NCBI GenBank assembly: GCA_022822005.1
Contig: JAJECO010000097.1
Span: forward strand, 79,672 to 143,671
Length of the DNA stretch: 64,000 nucleotides
DNA from: Candidatus Poribacteria bacterium
GTDB lineage: Bacteria > Poribacteria > WGA-4E > PCPOR2b
Reading direction: 5' to 3'
Shown one piece after another: positions 26,204 to 34,022 of the stretch; position 1 is the stretch's first letter; every line of letters begins with the position of its first letter. The translations under genes were made by a program, and so were the position numbers. Under the pieces are notes generated by a model. It was not told the DNA's origin and searched no databases. It worked only from the letters and a program-made list of their open reading frames with translations.

Positions 26204-27025
26204 ATGAGTGTGAGTAGCACAAGGCTCATCGACCTACAGGACCCACAACTGGAAGCCCAGAAACTGCTAAGGCTGCCAACGTCAGCGGCTGAAGCACTGT
26301 TTCAGGGATACACAGTAGACCAGCAGCTGGAAGTTATTTCCTCCACCCGTGACGCGAAGGCGCGTGAGGAACTGTATTATCTCGTCCCGGACTGTACCGA
26401 GTTAATCCAGATGAGCGTCATGGAAGATGTGCTGCAGATCTTGGATGCAAGGCTTGGTACGGGGACCGCGTCTGCTTTGTTGTCGTGCCTGTCGCCTGAT
26501 CAATTTGAAGAGATGATGGATTTTGTTTTATGGCGCAGCGGCAAGCTCGATGAAAAGACGCTCGATTTATGGCTGTTTGAACTGTCGGAGTGTGAGGTGG
26601 ATGAACTTGGAGATTTGCTCTCCGAGATTGATGTTGGGATTATCGGCAGTCTATTGAGTGGACGTGTCGAGATGGACGAGGAATTCAAAGCACTGTTTAT
26701 TGAGGAGGGATTGGTCGATCCGTCAACGCCGGGTATCGGCTACGCAGATGAGCGGGCGAGGGCAGTTATGGACGCCATTTGGGAAGCGGATGCCGACCTA
26801 TTCGTTCGTGTGCTGTATGAACTCTTTGGGCTAGATCGGGAAGATGAGTTAGGTGAGGAACTGTGGGGGTCGCTTGAACGCGTGAAGGAGGAACAGGAAG
26901 AACGAGTCAAGAAGCGCGATAAGGCAGCTGGCATTGACATCACCGAAACAGAGATTCTCGAAAAAGTAGACCTCGATCAACTTAACTTGGAGGATAAGGA
27001 GGCGTCTGAAGTTGACGAGGAATGA
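26204..27025 (+). CDS. DUF6178-like protein, N-terminal part
   Basis: A 273-residue acidic, helical protein with a pattern of TSAAEALFQGYTVDQQLEVI, CLSPDQFEEMMDFVLWRSGK and LDLWLFELSECEVDELGDLL. This succession resembles the helical repeats of DUF6178-type proteins from Deltaproteobacteria, which are usually about twice this long. The next gene overlaps it by 14 bases and looks like the remaining half, so the pair may be a split form. Its last 50 residues are highly charged and probably a flexible linker. No function is known. The family match is recalled, not searched. Confidence 0.6.
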   Translation: MSVSSTRLIDLQDPQLEAQKLLRLPTSAAEALFQGYTVDQQLEVISSTRDAKAREELYYLVPDCTELIQMSVMEDVLQILDARLGTGTASALLSCLSPDQFEEMMDFVLWRSGKLDEKTLDLWLFELSECEVDELGDLLSEIDVGIIGSLLSGRVEMDEEFKALFIEEGLVDPSTPGIGYADERARAVMDAIWEADADLFVRVLYELFGLDREDELGEELWGSLERVKEEQEERVKKRDKAAGIDITETEILEKVDLDQLNLEDKEASEVDEE

Positions 27026-27950
27026 GAAGATATTTGATGCTGACGCGCTGACTCATTACGATCGTCGATTGTTTCTCGTCCAAACGCTTGAACATGGACA
27101 GAGGACGGGGCAGATTTCACCTGCGCATCAAGACAAAATTCATCACGATATTGCCTCCCTCGCTCAAAAGTTGATTGAGATCAAAGTAGAAAATCTTTCC
27201 TCTCGCGCAGAGATTCGGGGGCAGATTCAAGAAGCGTTTACCCTGACAAGTTTGGGGTTGGAATATGGTTGCGACGGTGTTCTCGACAAGTCGATTCGCC
27301 TACTGAACAGCAACCGGCTGATTAAATTCTATCAAATCGGCAATACGCTCGTTGATAAGTTGATAGAACGCTCCCAGAATACCCTTGAAAAAGCGGTCCT
27401 TACCTCCCCAGCAGTGCACACTCTTGAGCCAGAAAGGATTCCCGCGTATAATGAGTGGGAACGTGATCTTCTGGAGTTGGTTGTTGAGCGAAAACTGGCA
27501 ATTGACGCCCCACAGCTTTCACTTTCTCAACTATCCGCCAACCCTCGGTCCTTGATGAGTCTTTCTGACATAAACATAGTCAATCAACAGATAGACTATA
27601 TCGATCACCGATTTAGCTACCTCCAAGCATTACCACAGGAGGAAATTTTCTCCGTTGACTATCCGCCGGATACCGATTCCGATACCGCCCGCCAAATTAC
27701 GACTGCGCTGATGGTGAATTTAGTTCTCTATCGCGAGGTCGATTTTCACCTTGATGCAGAAGATCTGGACAATTTTTGCGATATCGCTTATGATATAGAG
27801 GCCTGCGTCATCAGAAAGGCATCCGAAGACCTGTTGCTGGGTTGGGTTCAACAGTATATGGACTTGGCGAATCAGCCAGGGGAAGTCAAAAAATACGCTG
27901 TTGAATACTGGAAATACTGCTTGTCTGTTTTTGAGGAATTGATCAATTAA
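27012..27950 (+). CDS. DUF6178-like protein, C-terminal part
   Basis: A 312-residue helical protein starting with TTG at 27012, behind AAGGAGG at 26996-27002, and overlapping the previous gene by 14 bases. The early segment FDADALTHYDRRLFLVQTLE and the mid segment SIRLLNSNRLIKFYQIGNTL resemble the C-terminal half of DUF6178-type proteins, where a helix ends in FxxG. It shows no catalytic motif, signal or membrane segment. Translational coupling suggests the two polypeptides are made in equal amounts and form one complex. Confidence 0.6.
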   Translation: MTRNEKIFDADALTHYDRRLFLVQTLEHGQRTGQISPAHQDKIHHDIASLAQKLIEIKVENLSSRAEIRGQIQEAFTLTSLGLEYGCDGVLDKSIRLLNSNRLIKFYQIGNTLVDKLIERSQNTLEKAVLTSPAVHTLEPERIPAYNEWERDLLELVVERKLAIDAPQLSLSQLSANPRSLMSLSDINIVNQQIDYIDHRFSYLQALPQEEIFSVDYPPDTDSDTARQITTALMVNLVLYREVDFHLDAEDLDNFCDIAYDIEACVIRKASEDLLLGWVQQYMDLANQPGEVKKYAVEYWKYCLSVFEELIN

Positions 27951-27992
27951 TGGCTCTGCTCAATTTTAGCGGTTGATGGGAAGCATAAAGGA

Positions 27993-28499
27993 ATGCAAAC
28001 ACCGGAGGCAAGAGAAGAATACATCATACAGCTAACTTGGACGGCGATGTTGGACGCGGATTTGAATGTTAGGTACTGGGATCATAAGAGCCGCCGTTAC
28101 GCTACGTGGGATAAATGGACAAAGATATTTCTAGCAGTAATGTCCTCGTCTACAGTGGCGAGTTGGGGAATCTGGGCTAATATTGATCTTTTATGGAAAT
28201 GTCTTTCTGCTGTTTCAGCAGTCACTGCAATCGCTCTTCCGATATTGGATTGGCAGAGAAAAATTGGAGAGATGTCCAACTTAAAAGCAAAATGGTCACG
28301 AATAAGCAGGGCATATGAGAACTTATGGCAGGACCTAATGTTAGGCCCAATAAGCACAGAGCTCGTTGAGGAATATCGAAGGATCAGAAATGAAATGGAA
28401 GGTGAAGAGGACAATACTGCACCGGACCTTCCACACGACAAAAAATTGATACAGCGATGCCGCGATGAGGTTTTAGAATCGAGAGGCCTAAAGGATTGA
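27993..28499 (+). CDS. Two-TM SLATT-like membrane protein
   Basis: A 168-residue protein with two adjacent helices (about residues 44-64 and 66-86) separated by a very short loop and followed by a conserved-looking cytoplasmic helix (LDWQRKIGEMSNLKAKWSRI). A two-TM hairpin with flanking cytosolic helices is the SLATT/2TM effector layout of bacterial conflict systems, where the domain is thought to form membrane pores. The N-terminal helix (EEYIIQLTWTAMLDADLNVR) would precede the hairpin. Codon use is more AT-rich than in the genes before position 27,950. The call rests on topology, not on a database match. Confidence 0.65.
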   Translation: MQTPEAREEYIIQLTWTAMLDADLNVRYWDHKSRRYATWDKWTKIFLAVMSSSTVASWGIWANIDLLWKCLSAVSAVTAIALPILDWQRKIGEMSNLKAKWSRISRAYENLWQDLMLGPISTELVEEYRRIRNEMEGEEDNTAPDLPHDKKLIQRCRDEVLESRGLKD

Positions 28500-28527
28500 A
28501 TATCGCCAAAAAAGGAGGTGAGTAATC

Positions 28528-28677
28528 ATGGCTCGTAGTAAGGAAGCCCCCAAAGGTAAACCTCTGAACGAAGATCGGATCGCAAAGGTGAAGCCTCCAA
28601 AGCCGTGGCCAGATCCACCGAAATCTAGCTCAGAATCTAGCGGGAAATCGACCTCAAAATCTGCGAAGAAGAATTGA
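28528..28677 (+). CDS. 49-aa basic, proline- and serine-rich protein
   Basis: The ATG at 28528 follows a near-perfect AAAGGAGGTGA at the right distance, the strongest ribosome site in this block. The product starts MARSKEAPKGKPLNEDRIAK, has PPKPWPDPPKSSS in the middle and ends in a Ser/Lys-rich tail. It has no predicted fold. It lies 28 bases after the SLATT-like gene, so it may be translated with it as a regulator or partner. It resembles low-complexity peptides more than a known family. Confidence 0.6.
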   Translation: MARSKEAPKGKPLNEDRIAKVKPPKPWPDPPKSSSESSGKSTSKSAKKN

Positions 28678-28763
28678 AGGGAATAGCCTCACAAAGTGCT
28701 CAAGCTACGCCTTTTGTGCTACATAGCAAATGGCGTAGCGTAACTTGGACGATATTAACATAA

Positions 28764-28899
28764 GGTTCATGTCAAAAGAAAGTGCAAAGCGTGCCCCCCT
28801 TAGTCCCCCCGCAGGCAGGGGGATAGCGGAGGGCCCTCCCCTCGCTTGCGGGGGGATAGAAGGGGGTGGTTGCTGTTGCACGCTTTCTTAACATGAGCC
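28764..28899. repeat. Long imperfect palindromic element (C/G-rich hairpin, MITE-like)
   Basis: Arms TTCATGTCAAAAGAAAGTGC (from 28766) and GCACGCTTTCTTAACATGA (from 28878) face each other. Inside, CCCCCCTTAGTCCCCCCGCA and TGCGGGGGGATAGAAGGGGG form a second, larger stem. A relative with a similar end (TTAAGAAA.CGTGCA) occurs at 55343-55480. It separates the two halves of the SLATT/TIR block and may end or attenuate the upstream transcript. Confidence 0.7.
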
Positions 28900-28952
28900 A
28901 AAATTAAAAGAGCAGGTGTTCCGTACGGTTCCTGAAGTTAAGCGAGGGCTGG

Positions 28953-29597
28953 ATGTTCACAGATGATAAGTGGGTAATTGCTATAATAGCATTCCTGATT
29001 TTAGCAATTCTTTCTGCTGTCTTGATTGCCATACGAATGCGACCGCGGTTTAAAATTGGGGAAACAGATACTGACCCTGATAACAAAGGTGCGGAGGTCA
29101 ATTCTACCAAAAAGCAATTTGATGATGCACTATTTATTGAGGAGGATCTCAAGTTGTGGTTGGAAGAGCACTATAAACAGATGATCCCGGTTCTTCGTAT
29201 TTGGCAAAAACGAGCTTGGCATTACGGTTGGTTCCATTATTATGTTGTGTTTTGGACTACTATCGTAGCTTTATCCATTCCTTATCTGGTGACATATATT
29301 GATGGCTCATCTAAGGCAGGTTTGTTGGTTCAGATCATGGCTGCATTTGCTGCAATTATTTACGGTTTGCATTCTGTACTTAAAGTTCAGACAAATTTTC
29401 AGCGTTATAGATTGCACGAGTCTGCTGTCTATACCACTGTCCGGCGTATGAAGTATGACCCTGATAATTTTGGGAAATCTTCTGAAGAACGCCGAATAAC
29501 TTATGCCACTGAGATTGAAAACATAAGAAATCAAGCAAGAGCAGATGAAATTGATAATACTCCAAGTCCATCGTCACCTCCTTCAAGAGAATCATAG
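28953..29597 (+). CDS. Three-TM SLATT/DUF4231-like membrane protein
   Basis: A 214-residue protein. A single N-terminal helix (about residues 8-27) is followed by an acidic linker, a cytoplasmic helix (FIEEDLKLWLEEHYKQMIPV) and a helical hairpin (about 96-116 and 123-141, with VQIMAAFAAIIYGLHSVLKV), then a long charged helix (TNFQRYRLHESAVYTTVRRM). The hairpin flanked by cytosolic helices is the SLATT/DUF4231 layout used by predicted pore-forming effectors. It stops two bases before the TIR gene, so the two are almost certainly co-translated. Codon use is AT-rich compared with neighbours. Confidence 0.7.
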   Translation: MFTDDKWVIAIIAFLILAILSAVLIAIRMRPRFKIGETDTDPDNKGAEVNSTKKQFDDALFIEEDLKLWLEEHYKQMIPVLRIWQKRAWHYGWFHYYVVFWTTIVALSIPYLVTYIDGSSKAGLLVQIMAAFAAIIYGLHSVLKVQTNFQRYRLHESAVYTTVRRMKYDPDNFGKSSEERRITYATEIENIRNQARADEIDNTPSPSSPPSRES

Positions 29598-29599
29598 AT

Positions 29600-30007
29600 A
29601 TGAAAGAGCAAGTGTTTATCAGCTATTCTTGGATAGATGCGCCGGTCGTAAAAAGTATAGCGGAACAACTGAGATCCAACGGCTATGTTCCATGGGTAGA
29701 TAGAGAACATCTCGATCTGAATGGCAATCTCCGTAAACAGATAAAGGAAGGAATTTGCTCATCAGATTATTTTGTTTTAATCTATAGTAGTGAATCTGTT
29801 CTTCAAAAATCTACTTGGGTTGAGTTTGAAATTGAAACGGCAAGAAATTATCTGGCAGAAGAACGAATCTTACAGCTAGATATAGATAAGAAAAAAGTAA
29901 TCTTTACTGGCGTTGCGAGCAATAAAGCATTTGCACATTCTTTGCATAATGCCTTCGCCTTAACCTTTGACAAAACCGGTAGTCAAAAAAATCAAGGTAA
30001 CTTATAA
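29600..30007 (+). CDS. Stand-alone TIR-domain protein
   Basis: A 135-residue protein that is one TIR domain: VFISYSWIDAPVVKSIAEQL (strand A and helix), GYVPWVDREHLDLNGNLRKQ (BB-loop region), CSSDYFVLIYSSESVLQKST (strand D), WVEFEIETA with Glu77 at the NADase position of the WxxxE pattern. The last third is atypical, with KKKVIFTGVASNKAFAHSLH. Bacterial TIRs of this size are often NAD-consuming enzymes or signal generators in anti-phage systems. It is two bases after the membrane protein and 32 bases before purC, which faces the same way but looks unrelated. NADase activity is predicted from the Glu, not shown. Confidence 0.87.
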   Translation: MKEQVFISYSWIDAPVVKSIAEQLRSNGYVPWVDREHLDLNGNLRKQIKEGICSSDYFVLIYSSESVLQKSTWVEFEIETARNYLAEERILQLDIDKKKVIFTGVASNKAFAHSLHNAFALTFDKTGSQKNQGNL

Positions 30008-30039
30008 GTACGAGTTACAAGTCTCATAAGGAATTTCAA

Positions 30040-30936
30040 ATGTCACAAAACGTTATCACAGAAACGAATCTAACGAATGTTGCGCTTGCCAACAGGGGCA
30101 AAGTCCGAGACCTCTATGACCTCGGTGACCAATTATTAATTATCTCAACGGATCGGATTTCGGCGTTTGATGTTGTGCTGCCGAATGGAATTCCGTACAA
30201 AGGGCAAATCCTGACTGGGCTCTCTGAGTTCTGGTTCGATTACACGAAATCAATCGTCGATAATCACATTATCAGCACCGATGTTTCACAGTATCCTGAT
30301 GTGCTGCAAGCCGATGCAGAAGTGCTTGAAGGGCGGTCTATGTTTGTCCGGAAAGCGAATCGAATCGATATCGAATGTGTCGTGCGCGGCTACATCGCGG
30401 GGTCTGCGTGGTCGGAGTATAAAGAGGCTGGAACAGTATGCGGGGAGAAAATGCCGGCGGGACTTACGGAGTCGGAGCGGTTGCCAGAGCTTATCTTCAC
30501 CCCTTCCACGAAAGCGGAGCAGGGAGAGCATGATGAGAACATCTCAATCGCAGAGATGGTGGAGGTAATTGGACAAGATTTGTCAGATAAAATTATCCAG
30601 ACCAGTTTTGCGCTGTTTGAGGCTGCAAGCGAACATGCGGAAAAGTCCGGAATTATCCTCTGTGACACCAAGTTTGAGTTTGGACAGATTGATGGTCAAC
30701 TGATTCTCATTGATGAGGTGTTCACCCCAGATTCATCGCGCTTCTGGCCCAAAGACGAATATAAACCTGGCGGCTCTCCACCCAGTTTTGACAAACAGTA
30801 TGTCCGCGATTATCTAAGTGATGTTGGATGGAACAAGGAGCCGCCAGCCCCTGAGTTGCCGGCGGAGGTCGTCAATCAAACCAGCGAAAAATATTTAGAT
30901 GCTTATCGCCTGATTGTTGGTCGAGAGTTATTCTAA
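30040..30936 (+). CDS. purC: Phosphoribosylaminoimidazole-succinocarboxamide synthase (SAICAR synthase)
   Basis: A 298-residue enzyme of purine synthesis that joins CAIR with aspartate using ATP. The start GKVRDLYDLGDQLLIISTDR, then FDVVLPNGIPYKGQIL, VRGYIAGSAWSEY, ILCDTKFEFG and LIDEVFTPDSSRFWP are canonical and in order. The length is that of the longer (about 300 aa) form. AAGGAA precedes the ATG at 30040. It follows the TIR gene but belongs to housekeeping metabolism. Confidence 0.97.
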   Translation: MSQNVITETNLTNVALANRGKVRDLYDLGDQLLIISTDRISAFDVVLPNGIPYKGQILTGLSEFWFDYTKSIVDNHIISTDVSQYPDVLQADAEVLEGRSMFVRKANRIDIECVVRGYIAGSAWSEYKEAGTVCGEKMPAGLTESERLPELIFTPSTKAEQGEHDENISIAEMVEVIGQDLSDKIIQTSFALFEAASEHAEKSGIILCDTKFEFGQIDGQLILIDEVFTPDSSRFWPKDEYKPGGSPPSFDKQYVRDYLSDVGWNKEPPAPELPAEVVNQTSEKYLDAYRLIVGRELF

Positions 30937-30937
30937 G

Positions 30938-31000
30938 GGTTGGGTTTTGGCGCTGTAAATCGAATGAAACCTTTGACAGGTTCATTTGCCAACTCAAACC
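30938..31000. terminator. Probable bidirectional terminator between convergent genes
   Basis: AATGAAACCT (30963-30972) and AGGTTCATT (30978-30986) form a stem with one bulge, extended by an outer imperfect stem (GGTTGGGTTTTGGC with GCCAACTCAAACC). It lies exactly between the convergent purC and lipoprotein genes. A T-run is weak, so this is a moderate call. Confidence 0.45.
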
Positions 31001-31021
31001 GCATTATCTTTTCTGTTCTGG

Positions 31022-31489
31022 TCAGCGCCTGACGTCAAATACATGGCTCCGCTCGAACAATCCGTCCAGAAAGATTTCGACAAACCATTCGCCTTCGGGA
31101 AAGCTGCCGGAAGGGGCGTCTATATAGAACCAAGTGATCTGATCCCCTGTTGAGGAGGCGAAGGTTTCTTGGTCTTCTCGAAAGGGTGGGTCGTCTATGT
31201 CGTCCTGTGGCGAAAACCAGTTGACCTCAACGGTATGTCGTCCTTTGACGTTCACCCAGAAGATCCATAAGTAAATCCGATCGCTCGCTTCGAAGAAGGT
31301 GTCAGTAATTCCATCCGGACGATCATCGCTGACGTTGATGGCGAGGGTGGAGTCCAGAATCACAGGCTCATCCCTGAGCAGGCTGACCGATCCACTGCCC
31401 CCTGAGCCCGCATCATCACACCCACCAAAAACGATGCCAAGAAGAAAGAGTGTTATAAAAAGACCGAACCGATGAGATTTATTGTGCAT
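31022..31489 (-). CDS. Lipoprotein of unknown function
   Basis: 155 residues from ATG at 31489, preceded by GGGGAGGAG; the frame is open to 31528. The signal peptide ends in the lipobox IVFGGC (the mature protein would start CDDAGSGGSGS). The mature part is a beta-sandwich with many aromatic residues (IYLWIFWVNVKGRHTVEVNW, QITWFYIDAPSGSFPEGEWF), reminiscent of small carbohydrate- or surface-binding domains. No family was recognised. It converges on purC and diverges from the deacylase gene. Confidence 0.65.
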   Translation of the reverse strand: MHNKSHRFGLFITLFLLGIVFGGCDDAGSGGSGSVSLLRDEPVILDSTLAINVSDDRPDGITDTFFEASDRIYLWIFWVNVKGRHTVEVNWFSPQDDIDDPPFREDQETFASSTGDQITWFYIDAPSGSFPEGEWFVEIFLDGLFERSHVFDVRR

Positions 31490-31668
31490 ACGTACATTTC
31501 TCCTCCCCGATGCTCCCCAATAGGTCATCGGGATTCAAAGTAACCTGTATGTTTAAGCCTGATTTACATCCTACCTGATCCCTTTTCCCCTGTCAACTGA
31601 AAATCCAAATTTACAGGAGTTGGGAACGGCTATCAGGATAATCTCCCCAACATAGTAACGGAGAATAC

Positions 31669-33219
31669 TTGATGCAATTTGACTATATTATTCACGGTGG
31701 AAAGATTGCCGATGGCACAGGTGAGCGTGAGCCTTTCCCCGCCGATGTAGGTGTCGTTGGTGACCAAATCGCTGCCATTGGGAAATTAGATCCCACACAG
31801 GCAAACCGGAGTATCAATGCGGCAGGACAGGTTGTAAGTCCCGGCTTCATTGATGTCCATGTCCATTCGGAGATCTCGTTGGTGGGGGGTCGAGATCAGT
31901 TGGGAGCTGTCCGTCAGGGCGTGACCACTCAGTTGACTGCACCGGACGGGTTTGGCTGGGCGCCGCTTCCACCGGAGCAAGCGCAGGAGATGTGGCGTTA
32001 TACCCAGTTTGCGATTGGGGATGCGGAATTCACTCTCGATTGGTCCACCGCTGAAGATTATCTAAGCATCTTTCCCGGCAATACTCCCGCCAATGTTTAT
32101 CCACAGGTGCCGCATTGTGCGGTTCGCTTAGGAGCGATGGGGTGGGATCCCCGACCGGCGACCGACGAAGAGTTGGCTGCCATGGTGGAGACGACCCGTG
32201 AGTGGTTGGAAGCGGGGGCTGGTTGCCTGTGTTTGGGCCTTGACTACCAACCGAGTGCCCATGCGGATCTCCGGGAACTTATCACTTTATGCAAGTTGGC
32301 AGATTCATACGGCGCAATCTATGCTGCACATATCCGCTACCGAATCCTCGGACGGAAAAAAGCGTGGGAAGAAACCTTTGAGCTCGCCAAGCAATCGGGT
32401 ATCCCCGTCCATATCTCTCACGAGCGGGTAGATGACGAGAGTGCCGCACTGCTTGAGCAGGTAGACCGCGAGGGCATTGATTTGACCTTTGAGTCCTATC
32501 TCTATCCCGCGGGGATGACCCATCTCGCACTGATGCTGCCGGCGGAGTTCCAGGCGGGAAGCCTCACAGAGGTCTTGGCGAATATGGGGAGGTCGGAGGT
32601 GCGGGAAAAGTGCCTGCCCCATATCCGAGAGCAGTTGGGGCGTGGCGATCAGATTGTCGGTTATACGCAGTCCGGTCGGTTCATCGGGATGACCCTATCG
32701 GAAGCCGCCGAAGGTGTGGGTAAGTCCCGCGAGGACTTCGCTTACGATCTGATGCTTGAGGAGGAAGGGATAGAAACGTTCGTTTTTCCTTGGCAGACAC
32801 CGCCAGAGGATAACAAAGTAACGATCGACCGCACGGCTGTCCATCCACGCATGATGATTGCCAGTGACGGTGTCTATGATATTCCCCATCCGCATCCGCG
32901 GGGATACGGCTGCTTTGTGCAGTACCTTGGACGCTTCGTCAGGGAGCGCCAACTGGTGTCTCTACAGGAAGCGGTCTACAAAATGAGCGGGTTTCCAGCG
33001 ACGCGTTTTGGGATTAAAGACCGTGGGCGAATCGCTGAAGGGTTGGCTGCGGACTTGGTTGTCTTTGACCCGGAAACCGTTGCTGACCGTGCGACATGGC
33101 AAGATCCGGTACAGCCGGCAGTCGGCGTGAACTGGGTATTGGTCAACGGTGTTCCCGTGATTGATAGTGGAAACCCCACGGGGGAACTACCGGGACGTGT
33201 TGTGCGCCATTCTCCCTAA
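31669..33219 (+). CDS. N-acyl-D-amino-acid deacylase-like amidohydrolase
   Basis: A 516-residue amidohydrolase. It opens with DYIIHGGKIADGTGEREPFP and has the metal-binding pair in SPGFIDVHVHSEIS, a further metal region with HISHERVDDE, and the C-terminal block FPATRFGIKDRGRIAEGLAA typical of D-aminoacylases and dihydroorotase-like enzymes. It would hydrolyse N-acyl-D-amino acids or a related amide or ring. Substrate specificity cannot be read. GGAG at a good distance supports the ATG. It stands alone on the plus strand. Confidence 0.88.
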   Translation: MMQFDYIIHGGKIADGTGEREPFPADVGVVGDQIAAIGKLDPTQANRSINAAGQVVSPGFIDVHVHSEISLVGGRDQLGAVRQGVTTQLTAPDGFGWAPLPPEQAQEMWRYTQFAIGDAEFTLDWSTAEDYLSIFPGNTPANVYPQVPHCAVRLGAMGWDPRPATDEELAAMVETTREWLEAGAGCLCLGLDYQPSAHADLRELITLCKLADSYGAIYAAHIRYRILGRKKAWEETFELAKQSGIPVHISHERVDDESAALLEQVDREGIDLTFESYLYPAGMTHLALMLPAEFQAGSLTEVLANMGRSEVREKCLPHIREQLGRGDQIVGYTQSGRFIGMTLSEAAEGVGKSREDFAYDLMLEEEGIETFVFPWQTPPEDNKVTIDRTAVHPRMMIASDGVYDIPHPHPRGYGCFVQYLGRFVRERQLVSLQEAVYKMSGFPATRFGIKDRGRIAEGLAADLVVFDPETVADRATWQDPVQPAVGVNWVLVNGVPVIDSGNPTGELPGRVVRHSP

Positions 33220-33244
33220 TGTCAGAAGATAAAAGTGAGTAAAT

Positions 33245-33340
33245 ATGACAGGTGTAAATTCCTATCAATCCCTTGATGAAATCATTTCTAAACATAATGT
33301 TTTAACCTACATAGCTATTCCACGGTTTGATCCGAACTGA
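33245..33340 (+). CDS. Possible 31-aa peptide
   Basis: A short frame (MTGVNSYQSLDEIISKHNVL...) runs from ATG 33245 to TGA 33338-33340, just upstream of the Uma2 gene. The ribosome site is weak (AAGTGAG) and nothing else supports it. It could be a truncated gene, a leader or a chance frame. Confidence 0.2.
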   Translation: MTGVNSYQSLDEIISKHNVLTYIAIPRFDPN

Positions 33341-33352
33341 AGGTGATTATAT

Positions 33353-33955
33353 ATGACACAAGAACTCTTGACTTATGATGACTACCTCGCGCTGCCAGAA
33401 ACCATGCAGCGATATGAAGTTATCGACGGGAAACTGATGATGGAACCCGCACCGCTGTTTGGACACCAATGGCACTCGAGAGAAATCTTTCAACCGATGG
33501 CGAATTATGTGGATAAGAACCTATTAGGGATTGTCGTGTATGCCCCCGTTGACATCATGATTAGTCGAGCACCGTTGCGGACTCGACAACCAGATGTGCT
33601 TTACATCAGCTTTGAACGGATTGCACAGTTGGGGTTGGATAATATGGAAGAACTCCCTTTCCTTGACATTGCCCCAGATTTGGTTGTCGAAATTGTCTCC
33701 CCGAGCGAATCACAACAAAACGTTTTGGACAAACTCGCGGACTATCAACGGATGGGTGTCAATGAGTGCTGGCTTGTACGTTCAAGGGAGGGCACAATTG
33801 AAGTGGTGCAATTCATCTCTGATTCATCTAGGACCGTTGAACGATTCAGCAATGACGCGCGGGTCCAATCTCATGTGTTACCCGGGTGGCAGCCTGTCGT
33901 TGATGATCTCTTGGTTCCACTTACCTCTCTTAAAAGTCGATCTGTCGATCAATGA
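33353..33955 (+). CDS. Uma2-family putative endonuclease
   Basis: A 200-residue Uma2/DUF820 protein: LTYDDYLALPETMQRYEVID at the start, then RQPDVLYISFERI, PDLVVEIVSPSESQQNVLDK and VNECWLVRSREGTIEV. The Asp, Glu and following Lys-type residues make the PD-(D/E)XK core. The family is widely spread in cyanobacteria and sponge symbionts, mostly of unknown role. Codon use is AT-richer than in xylB. The last 30 bases share a 24/26 match with part of moaC, described in the findings. Confidence 0.88.
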   Translation: MTQELLTYDDYLALPETMQRYEVIDGKLMMEPAPLFGHQWHSREIFQPMANYVDKNLLGIVVYAPVDIMISRAPLRTRQPDVLYISFERIAQLGLDNMEELPFLDIAPDLVVEIVSPSESQQNVLDKLADYQRMGVNECWLVRSREGTIEVVQFISDSSRTVERFSNDARVQSHVLPGWQPVVDDLLVPLTSLKSRSVDQ

Positions 33956-34022
33956 AGCGAATCTCAAGATAAGATTTTGGCTCACTGACATATTGCGCCT
34001 CACAATTAGCGGGAAATGACTC

